A stretch of 19,610 nucleotides of DNA, taken from the NCBI GenBank assembly GCA_002297545.1, contig DBLZ01000048.1:1-19610 (forward strand). The letters are read 5' to 3'. Position numbers and translations under genes: made by a program. The notes under the pieces are model-generated. The model was not told where the DNA came from. It ran no database searches and saw only the letters and a list, made by a program, of their open reading frames with translations. This document shows, piece by piece, positions 7,156-13,808 of the stretch (the stretch's first letter is position 1; each line of letters begins with the position of its first letter). Origin of the DNA: Prevotellaceae bacterium UBA711 (GTDB lineage Bacteria > Bacteroidota > Bacteroidia > Bacteroidales > Bacteroidaceae).

Positions 7156-8097
7156 TCACGGTTGTTTGTTCCTTTCCGCCATAACCCGCTCCACATCGGA
7201 GCGCAAAAGCAGGTTTTTCACACCCACTTTTATCTTCTCAATATGCTTCACCTTGACGATATGGCAGATGTTGGCGGAAGATAGCCCGTAAATCTGCTGC
7301 ACTTGTTCCACGGTGTAGTAGCGTTCATCGTTCACGAGGTCGGTTCTGCGAAGCTCGTCCAAATGGGATTTGGAATAATAGGTGCGCCCGTATTCCCTTT
7401 TGGTAGGTATCTTATGGCGGTAGGTGTAGGCACGGAGTGCAGTCGGCTTCATGCCGTACAGTTCCTCCACCTGTTCGGTCAGGAGCCAGTCGGTGATCTC
7501 GCTAATATCGACAACCACACCGAAGAACTCGTCAATATGTTTCTTGCTGTAATAGTTTTTTCCTGCGATACGGCAGATAGGGATTTGGTTACGCTTGGCG
7601 GAAGTGTAAAGCCACGACTGCTTTACCTTAAAAAGAGTCATCACCTCCTCGCCCGAATAGAAGTCCAGCACTTCATCGTTTTCCTTTTCCCTTTTTTCTC
7701 TTTTGGCTGGCAGGGATGATGAAGCGGACTTTCTCGGTGCGGAGGTGCTACCGGGCAGGATGCGGTGATAGGGGTTGCCCTCCAGCATCCGCTCGATGTC
7801 GGCTCTGCGGATGAATGCCATGCGGTTGCTGATACGTGAGGCTTTCAGCATTCCGTTGGCTACGAGTTTATAGATGTACTGACGGGAACAGCCCATGAGG
7901 ATGGCTGCTTTGGAAAAGGTGAGATACTCCTGATGCTGTATCTCCATGAGTGGCTGGGCGACTTTGAAGAGGTTGTTCTTCTGCATCACTCTGGCTCGCT
8001 TGGCTTCCGCCTGACAAGCCTCGCTGCAATACCTCTGCATACCGCTTCGGGTTACAAAGGACTTGCCGCAAAATTGGCATTTCTTGGTTGTTTTCAT
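7156..8097 (-). CDS. Zinc-finger protein with four helix-turn-helix units
   Basis: A 313-residue DNA-binding protein beside the integrase. It opens with a zinc-knuckle-like motif (C7, C10, C24, C28). Four excisionase/MerR-type helix-turn-helix units follow at about 59-108, 147-192, 205-250 and 259-305. Each has a recognition helix followed by a basic wing (SNRMAFIRRADIERML, AGKNYYSKKHIDEFF, YGRTYYSKSHLDELR, VGVKNLLLRSDVERVM). A basic, Ser-rich linker (about 110-140) separates unit 1 from the rest. Proteins beside Bacteroides integrases often act as excision or target-selection factors (Tn4555 has such accessory genes), so an architectural role at the element end is likely but inferred. Imperfect repeats that it might bind lie just upstream. 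Confidence 0.8.
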   Translation of the reverse strand: MKTTKKCQFCGKSFVTRSGMQRYCSEACQAEAKRARVMQKNNLFKVAQPLMEIQHQEYLTFSKAAILMGCSRQYIYKLVANGMLKASRISNRMAFIRRADIERMLEGNPYHRILPGSTSAPRKSASSSLPAKREKREKENDEVLDFYSGEEVMTLFKVKQSWLYTSAKRNQIPICRIAGKNYYSKKHIDEFFGVVVDISEITDWLLTEQVEELYGMKPTALRAYTYRHKIPTKREYGRTYYSKSHLDELRRTDLVNDERYYTVEQVQQIYGLSSANICHIVKVKHIEKIKVGVKNLLLRSDVERVMAERNKQP

Positions 8098-8445
8098 ACT
8101 GCGTTATCGTTTACTCGTTCATTATTTCAACTATGTAGCTCCGAAGTGGTGAACGGATGTAAACGGCAGTCAACCGTTGTCGCCTTTATGCACGATGTGA
8201 CTATCGCTGCATATCGTTGCGGATTTTGTCGCCCATCGTAAACGGTTGTAACCCCTTGTCAACTACCTGCACGATATGACAAAAAATAAGCTCCGCAAAT
8301 TCTCCACGTCAGAAATATGTATCAAATTTATGTGGAAATTTGGGAAGCGACAAAAAGCAGCCGAAAAGTGTTAATTTATAGAATGTATTGGCAATTAAAG
8401 ATTTACGCTTGGATATTTCTGATTACTCTTGGTTGTTATGTGGTT
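8098..8445. other. Element right-end region without genes
   Basis: This non-coding stretch lies between the four-HTH gene and the truncated BspA-like gene. It contains the 44-base imperfect direct repeat pair listed separately and, from about 8281, AT-rich sequence. A possible -7 box, TAAATTTG, lies on the minus strand at 8323-8330. CTCCACG at 8302-8308 echoes part of the regulatory block found at 2700 and 7078. The element-chromosome junction is placed near 8451. Confidence 0.5.
8158..8280. repeat. 44-base imperfect direct repeat pair near element end
   Basis: 8158-8201 aligns to 8237-8280 with no gaps and 32 of 44 bases identical. Best conserved are GTAAACGG near the start and TGCACGATRTGAC at the end (8189-8201 and 8268-8280). 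CAACCGTT at 8171-8178 is also inverted as AACGGTTG at 8241-8248. Position between the recombination genes and the putative element end suggests arm-type binding sites for the integrase or the four-HTH protein. Confidence 0.6.
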
Positions 8446-9087
8446 CTAAATACACTCGTAGAAGGCATACTCCCCTATGTCAGTTACGCTTTCGGGAATG
8501 TCTACGGAGGTGAGGTAGGAACAGCCTCTGAAGGCCCAGTATTCTATGCTTTTCACACTGGAGGGAATGACGGTGTTCCTGCAACCGGCAATCAGTTTGT
8601 TGGTTCCGGTCTCTATAATGGCATTGCACCCTTCGCGTGAGTCGTAGACGGGATTGCCGGCTGCTACCGTCATCGAGGTGAGAGAGGAGCAAGAGGCGAA
8701 GGCACCGCCCCCTATACTCTTCACGCCGGAGGGAATGTCCACGGAGGTGAGGGAACTGCACCAAAAGAAGGTTTCCTTCCCTATGTTCGTTACGCTTTCG
8801 GGAATGTCTATGGAGGTGAGGTAGTAGCAACCGTCGAAGGCATAGTCTCCTATGCCCGTCACAATGTATGTCTTGCCTTCATGTGATACCGTGGAGGGGA
8901 TGACGATGTCACCGGAGTATAACCTCACAGGGTGATATGTCACCTCTACGCTTTCTCCGTCTTCGTTGATACTGTAACGGATGCCGCCTGACTCGAAGTC
9001 TTGTGCCCACGAGAGCGTGGAGACGCAAAGAAGGAGGACGACTGCCGAGAGCGCCCGCCTGAGGGTGGATGTGTAGTTGTGTTTCAT
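8446..9087 (-). pseudogene. BspA-like leucine-rich-repeat protein, 3'-truncated
   Basis: This secreted LRR protein appears cut short. A signal peptide (residues 1-28, ending SWA) is followed by a short beta-rich leader and LRR_5/BspA-type repeats of the form SLTSVDIPESVTDIGEYAF. Such proteins are surface or secreted adhesin-like proteins in Bacteroidales. The frame stops at residue 213 in mid-repeat: after YAFYEC the expected Ser-Ser-Leu is replaced by Ile and a stop. The upstream paralogue goes on with more repeats and a C-terminal tail. The break coincides with a switch to AT-rich sequence, so element insertion into the gene is the likely cause. It starts 24 bases after the stop of the upstream copy. 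Confidence 0.75.
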
Positions 9088-9123
9088 TTGTGTTGTGTTA
9101 TGTTATTATGGTTATTCTGTATT
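9081..9123. repeat. Duplicated junction sequence between LRR paralogues (copy 1)
   Basis: 9081-9123 matches 10077-10119 with one mismatch in 43 bases (9101 T versus 10097 C). It spans the start codon of the downstream LRR gene, the 24-base spacer, and the last codons of the upstream LRR gene. The second copy (10077-10119) precedes the upstream gene, where no further LRR gene remains. The layout records a past tandem duplication. Confidence 0.75.
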
Positions 9124-10083
9124 GCTTTTGTCATCCTCCAGTGGCAGTATGGTGCCGAAGCCCTTCCATCCGTTTGCCGCCTTGTAGGCTTCGATGGAGG
9201 ATGCGGGGACGTAGAGTTTCGCCTTGCCTATCGGCGTACGTAGGAATGCCCCATTAGACGCATATGGAACTCTTTCAGCACGGCAGATAACCTTGGCGAG
9301 GGAGGCGCAACGCTCGAAGGTATACTCTCCTATGTACCTCACGCCCTCGGGGATGTCTATGGAGGCGAGGGAAGTGCAGCGATTGAAGGCATTGTCTTCT
9401 ATGCTCGTCACGCCCTCTGGAATTGATATTGATGTGAGGGATCTGCAATCCATGAAGGCACAGTTGCTTATTCTCGTCACGCCCTTGGGGAGGGATATGG
9501 AGGTGAGGGAGGAGCAACCCATGAAGGCCTTGTCTCCTGTGCTCGTCACGCCCTCGGGGATGTCTATGGATTCGAGGGCGTAGCAACCACGGAAGGCATT
9601 GTATCCTATGCACGTCACGCTCTCGGGGATGACGGTGTTGCGACATCCTGTAACCAGTGTGTTGGTCTTTGTCTCGATGATGGCATTGCACCCTTGGCGC
9701 GAGTCGTAGACAGAGTTGCCGGGAGCAACTGTTATTGAGGTGAGGGAGGTGCAACCCTCGAAGGCACAGTCTCCTATGCTCGTCACGCCCTCGGGGATGT
9801 CTACGGAGGCGAGGGAGGTGCAATCACTGAAGGCACTCTTTCCTATGCTCGTCACGCTGTATGTCTTGCCTTTATGCTTCACTGTGGAGGGGATGACGAT
9901 GTCGCCAGTGTATTCCTTTGTATCTGGTCTTCGTGTATCTGTGCCGAAGGTCACTTCTACGCTTGTGCCCTCATCGTTGATATTGTAATAGATGCGGTCT
10001 TTCTTGAAGTCAGCTGCCCACGAGAGCGTGGAGACGAGCAGCAGGAGCAGTGCGGAGAGTGTGGATGAGTAGTAGTGTTTCAT
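9112..10083 (-). CDS. BspA-like leucine-rich-repeat secreted protein
   Basis: A 323-residue secreted protein. Residues 1-23 form a signal peptide (hydrophobic core LSALLLLLVS, cleavage after SWA). Next come a short domain with TGDIVIPSTVKHKGKTYSVT and then about seven LRR_5/BspA-type repeats such as SLASVDIPEGVTSIGDCAFE. A C-terminal cap, LYVPASSIEAYKAANGWKGF, is characteristic of Bacteroidales BspA-like proteins. No sorting domain follows, so the export fate beyond the periplasm is open. It is a tandem paralogue of the truncated gene downstream, sharing signal peptide type, leader and a non-LRR insert (GNSVYDSRQGCNAIIE). The two are probably one transcript. Confidence 0.88.
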   Translation of the reverse strand: MKHYYSSTLSALLLLLVSTLSWAADFKKDRIYYNINDEGTSVEVTFGTDTRRPDTKEYTGDIVIPSTVKHKGKTYSVTSIGKSAFSDCTSLASVDIPEGVTSIGDCAFEGCTSLTSITVAPGNSVYDSRQGCNAIIETKTNTLVTGCRNTVIPESVTCIGYNAFRGCYALESIDIPEGVTSTGDKAFMGCSSLTSISLPKGVTRISNCAFMDCRSLTSISIPEGVTSIEDNAFNRCTSLASIDIPEGVRYIGEYTFERCASLAKVICRAERVPYASNGAFLRTPIGKAKLYVPASSIEAYKAANGWKGFGTILPLEDDKSNTE

Positions 10084-10154
10084 TTGTGTTGTGTTACGTT
10101 ATTATGGTTATTCTGTATTACAATACGCTGTATGTCCCCCGTGAGGCAATGCGG

Positions 10155-10200
10155 AGAGAGAGAGGCTGTGCAACGGGAACCGTGCGCGGCCTCTCTCTCT
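10155..10200. other. Strong hairpin in LRR operon leader
   Basis: AGAGAGAGAGGC at 10155-10166 pairs perfectly with GCCTCTCTCTCT at 10189-10200. Inside the loop a second small hairpin, ACGG-GAA-CCGT, lies at 10173-10183. No T run follows on either strand, so it looks more like a structured leader element than a terminator. Confidence 0.5.
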
Positions 10201-10395
10201 TGTTGCTGCATGGGCGCCATCGGGGGCCTGTGGCCGGAGGGGGGGGCGCCGGGGTGTGTATGGAAATGTTAAATCATCAGCGTGGTGATGAAGTTCCGTC
10301 ACCGTGGAGCCTGTTTTCCGCCTCTGCGGAGGGTGCCTCGGACTGCCTTGGGGGATGGGGCCTGTTGGCATGAAGTCGGCGTGCAATGACGGCTG

Positions 10396-10403
10396 CAAAG
10401 TTA
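10396..10403 (-). promoter_or_regulatory. Candidate -7 box TAACTTTG for LRR operon
   Basis: The minus strand reads TAACTTTG, matching the Bacteroides -7 consensus. It would give a leader of about 300 bases before the LRR start at 10083, which would include the 12-bp hairpin and the G8 run. No -33 box is evident, and the C10 run lies just upstream. Confidence 0.35.
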
Positions 10404-10479
10404 TCGAATTAGTATGGACTTTTTACCCCCCCCCCAGTTAAGAAATGTTAACAAATGCAATATTCATGTGAGCACTAAA

Positions 10480-10519
10480 GGGAACGGGTCCGGCTGCAAG
10501 GTGCACCGGACCCGTTCCC
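10480..10519 (-). terminator. Terminator of the ABC-F to FAD-protein gene run
   Basis: GGGAACGGGTCCGG at 10480-10493 pairs perfectly with CCGGACCCGTTCCC at 10506-10519, a 14-bp stem with a 12-base loop. On the minus strand the stem is followed by TTTAGT, a short T-rich tail. It lies 46 bases past the stop of the FAD-protein gene and closes the long minus-strand run. Confidence 0.7.
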
Positions 10520-10565
10520 TCGGGCATATGCTCTGTGTATGAGCATACTTTCGCGTGTTGCCGTC

Positions 10566-12251
10566 CTACGGGCGTGAGGCCTCGCAGCAGGCGGCCGCCA
10601 TCTCGGCACAGCGCTCGCCGTCCACCGCTGCCGAGACTATGCCGCCGGCGTAGCCCGCGCCCTCGCCGCAGGGGAAGAGGCCGTGGAGGCTGACGTGCTG
10701 GAGCGTGTCGGGGGAGCGCAGGATGCGCAGGGGGGCGGAGGTGCGGGTCTCCACGGCCAGCATGGTGGCCTCGTTGGTGAGGAAGCCCCGGTAGCTGCGG
10801 CCGAAGGCGCGGAAGGCCTCACGGAGGCGCGTGGTGATGAAGCCGGGCAGCCAGAAGTGCAGTGGGCTGGCCAGGAGGCCGGGGGCGTAGCTGCTCTCGG
10901 GCAGGTCGGCACTGAGGCGGCCGTTCACAAAGTCGGCCATGCGCTGCGCGGGGGCTGTCTGGCGGCGCATGGCCTGGAGCCAGCAGTGGCGCTCGAGCTG
11001 TTCCTGCAGCAGGAGGGGGCGGAGGATGTCGTCGTCAGGGTCGTAGGAAGAGGAGACATACGTGGAGGCGGAAGCGAAGGCATCCGTAGTGGAAGCGTCC
11101 GCAGCCTCGCGGCGCTCCAGGGCTATGAGGTCGGCACTCTTCAGTTCGGCGGGCGTGAGCATGGAGGCAGGCATGATGTCCTCGGGGCGCACCTCCACCA
11201 CCATGCCCGAGTTGCTCCAGCGTCCTCCGCGGTTGGAGGGGCTCATGCCGTTGACCACCACCTGCTCGGGGCCGCTGGCGGCAGGCACCACCACGCCGCC
11301 GGGGCACATGCAGAAGCTGTACACCCCGCGGCCGGCCACCTGCCTCACCATGGAGTACTCGGCAGCCGGGAGCCAGCGGCCGCGGCCCTCGGGGGAGTGG
11401 TATTGTATCCGGTCTATGAGATGGGCGGGATGCTCCAGGCGGACGCCTATGGCCAGTCCCTTGGCCTCCATCTCTATGTGGGAGGAGTGGAGGTGGCGGT
11501 AGACGTCGCGCGCGGAGTGCCCCGTGGCCAGGATGACGCAGGGGGCGAGGAACTCGCGGTCGCCGCAGCGTATGCCGCGCACACGGCCGGCCTCGGTCAG
11601 TAGTGAGGTCATGCGCGTCTGGAAGTGCACTTCGCCCCCGCTGGCGAGGATGGTGCGGCGCATGTTCTCTATGACGCGCGGCAGGCAGTCGGTGCCCACG
11701 TGAGGATGTGCGTCCACCAGTATGTTGGGGTTGGCACCGTGCTGCACGAAGACGCGGAGCACCTTCTCGCCGTCGCCGCGCTTCTTGCTGCGCGTGTAGA
11801 GTTTGCCGTCGCTGTAGGCCCCTGCCCCACCCTCGCCGAAGGAGTAGTTGCTCTCGGGGTCCACGCGCTGCTCGGGGCGTATGCGCGCCAGGTCCTTCTT
11901 GCGTTCGCGCACGTCCTTGCCGCGTTCCACCACTATGGGGCGCAACCCCAGCTCTATCAGACGGAGGGCGGCGAAGAGCCCTCCCGGGCCTGCTCCCACG
12001 ACGATGACGGGGCGCCCCTGGCTGACGTCGGGGTAATGGACGGGCGGGAAGAGCTGCTCCCCGGGCTTCTCGCCCACGAAGGCGCGCACTGTGAGGTTGA
12101 CGTAGACCGTCCTCTGCCTGGCGTCTATGCTGCGGCGGAGCACCTGCACGGCATCGGCCTCGAGGCCGCGCTCGCGCCGGAGATAGGAGATGATGCCGCG
12201 CTCGTCGTAGGCATCGCGCGGGCTTATGCGTAGTTGTAGTTCGTGTACCAT
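10566..12251 (-). CDS. FAD-dependent oxidoreductase, COG2509 type
   Basis: From the ATG at 12251 this is a 561-residue flavoprotein of the uncharacterised COG2509 FAD-dependent dehydrogenase family. A small N-terminal domain precedes a Rossmann FAD-binding motif (VIVVGAGPGGLFAALRL, GxGxxG at about 86-91, with an acidic strand end at VVERG). SNYSFGEGGAGAYSDGKLYT is the family's characteristic stretch, and GLFPCGEGAGYAGGIVSAA near the C-terminus is the second FAD contact. The substrate is unknown. The frame is open 20 codons further to 12311, but those residues (YIIYIYKEPTYTPP) come from an AT-rich spacer and are not family-like, so I chose 12251. It is the last gene of the run, 70 bases after radA. 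Confidence 0.88.
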   Translation of the reverse strand: MVHELQLRISPRDAYDERGIISYLRRERGLEADAVQVLRRSIDARQRTVYVNLTVRAFVGEKPGEQLFPPVHYPDVSQGRPVIVVGAGPGGLFAALRLIELGLRPIVVERGKDVRERKKDLARIRPEQRVDPESNYSFGEGGAGAYSDGKLYTRSKKRGDGEKVLRVFVQHGANPNILVDAHPHVGTDCLPRVIENMRRTILASGGEVHFQTRMTSLLTEAGRVRGIRCGDREFLAPCVILATGHSARDVYRHLHSSHIEMEAKGLAIGVRLEHPAHLIDRIQYHSPEGRGRWLPAAEYSMVRQVAGRGVYSFCMCPGGVVVPAASGPEQVVVNGMSPSNRGGRWSNSGMVVEVRPEDIMPASMLTPAELKSADLIALERREAADASTTDAFASASTYVSSSYDPDDDILRPLLLQEQLERHCWLQAMRRQTAPAQRMADFVNGRLSADLPESSYAPGLLASPLHFWLPGFITTRLREAFRAFGRSYRGFLTNEATMLAVETRTSAPLRILRSPDTLQHVSLHGLFPCGEGAGYAGGIVSAAVDGERCAEMAAACCEASRP

Positions 12252-12321
12252 AGGGGGAGTGTATGTTGGTTCCTTATATATATAAATAATGTATAGGGGC
12301 GAGGACGACAATGACGGGGGC

Positions 12322-13749
12322 TTACCCGAAAAGCTCGCGCACGGCCTCGGCCACGCGCCTCACGGGCACTATCTCTATGGTGTAGGCCTTGGGGTTGATG
12401 CCCGACATGTTGTGCTGCGGCACCAGTATGCGCGAGAAGCCCAGGCGCTGCGCCTCGCCTATGCGCTGGTCCATGCGGCTTACGGGGCGTATCTCGCCGC
12501 TGAGGCCCACCTCGCCGGCCATGGCCGTGCCGGTGTCTATGGGCGTGTCCACGTTGCTGGACAGGACGGCGGCCATTACGCTGAGGTCCAGTGCCGGGTC
12601 GGTGACGCGCAGGCCTCCGGCTATGTTCAGGAAGACGTCCTTCTGCGCCAGCTTGAAGCCCACGCGCTTCTCCAGTATGGCCAGAAGCATGTTCAGGCGC
12701 TTGCCGTCGAAGCCTATGGTGCTGCGTTGTGCCGTGCCGTATGCGGCCGTGGACACCAGGGCCTGGGTCTCAATGAGGAACGGCCGCACGCCCTCAATGG
12801 CCGAGGCTATGGCCACGCCCGAGAGGCCCTCGCGGTTGTCCGACAGGAGCAGTTCGGAGGGATTGACCACCTGCCTCAGTCCCTCGTGCCTCATCTCGTA
12901 GATGCCAAGCTCGGAGGTGCTGCCGAAGCGGTTCTTGATGCTGCGCAGGATGCGGTACATGTAGTGCTGGTCGCCCTCGAACTGCAGCACCGTGTCCACT
13001 ATGTGCTCCAGCACCTTGGGCCCGGCCAGCGATCCCTCCTTGGTGATGTGGCCTATGAGCAGGATGCTGGCGCCGCCCGACTTGGCATAGCGCAGCAGCG
13101 AGGCGGCGCACTCCCTTATCTGCGACAGTGAGCCGGGACCGGCCTCCACTCCCTCGGTGGAGATGGTCTGTATGGAGTCGATGACCACCAGGTCGGGGCA
13201 CGTCTCCTGTATCTGCCCGTATATCTGTTCCAGGGACGTCTCGGTGGAGACCAGCAGGAAGCCCGTACTGTCCACGTCCTTGTCCCTGCCTCCGCCCGGG
13301 CCGTAGGGCGACAGGCGCTCGGCCCTGAGCTTTATCTGCCGTGCGCTCTCCTCGCCGGAGACGTACAGCACGCGCCTTTCCTTCAGGCCCAGCACGGTCT
13401 GCAGCACCAGCGTGCTCTTGCCTATGCCCGGTTCTCCTCCCAGCAGCACCAGGCTGCCCGGCACCAGGCCGCCGCCCAGCACGCGGTTCAGTTCCCCGTC
13501 GTGCAGGTCAATGCGCGGCTCCTGTGTGGCATCGATGTCCGCCAGTGGCAGCGGTCTGGAACGGTTGTGCCCATCCTCGTTTCCGGCGGCCTGCATGGCC
13601 ATGCGCGCAGTGGGCGAGGCCGGTGCCTCGGGGCGGATGTGCATTTCCTTCATGGTGTTCCAGCGTCCGCAGGCAGGGCACTTGCCCACCCATCGGACGG
13701 ACTCCTGGCCGCAGTAGTCGCATACGTACATGGTCTTCGTCTTGCTCAT
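12322..13749 (-). CDS. radA: DNA repair protein RadA
   Basis: RadA is a RecA-like, hexameric DNA-branch-migration ATPase that helps process recombination intermediates. All hallmarks are present in 475 residues: an N-terminal C4 zinc finger (C10, C13, C24, C27), a Walker A GEPGIGKST (105-113), the RadA-specific KNRFGST motif (272-278), and a Lon-protease-like C-terminal domain (about 300-475, with IAGGLRVTDPALDL). The start at 13749 puts the zinc finger at the expected place; the open frame upstream is just the antisense of the U32 gene. It is slightly longer than the usual 450-460 residues because of a variable linker (about 40-70). It follows the U32 gene after 59 bases and precedes the FAD gene. 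Confidence 0.96.
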   Translation of the reverse strand: MSKTKTMYVCDYCGQESVRWVGKCPACGRWNTMKEMHIRPEAPASPTARMAMQAAGNEDGHNRSRPLPLADIDATQEPRIDLHDGELNRVLGGGLVPGSLVLLGGEPGIGKSTLVLQTVLGLKERRVLYVSGEESARQIKLRAERLSPYGPGGGRDKDVDSTGFLLVSTETSLEQIYGQIQETCPDLVVIDSIQTISTEGVEAGPGSLSQIRECAASLLRYAKSGGASILLIGHITKEGSLAGPKVLEHIVDTVLQFEGDQHYMYRILRSIKNRFGSTSELGIYEMRHEGLRQVVNPSELLLSDNREGLSGVAIASAIEGVRPFLIETQALVSTAAYGTAQRSTIGFDGKRLNMLLAILEKRVGFKLAQKDVFLNIAGGLRVTDPALDLSVMAAVLSSNVDTPIDTGTAMAGEVGLSGEIRPVSRMDQRIGEAQRLGFSRILVPQHNMSGINPKAYTIEIVPVRRVAEAVRELFG

Positions 13750-13808
13750 GGTAGTGTGTGTGTATATATATGGTATGGATGAGTATGCCGGCTTCGCCAA
13801 GGGGGGGG

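Larger units (their letters stand above)
10084..10565. other. Leader of LRR operon and 3' region of FAD gene
   Basis: No gene is seen. From left to right this region holds the duplicated junction relic (to 10119), a 12-bp AG-rich hairpin (10155-10200), a run of eight G (10239-10246), a candidate -7 box (10396-10403, minus), a run of ten C (10426-10435), and the terminator of the FAD gene (10480-10519). Confidence 0.6.

Noticed and set aside
8302..8308. Third partial copy of the regulatory block (CTCCACG)
   Set aside because: Only seven bases match and the other octamers are not at the right spacing.
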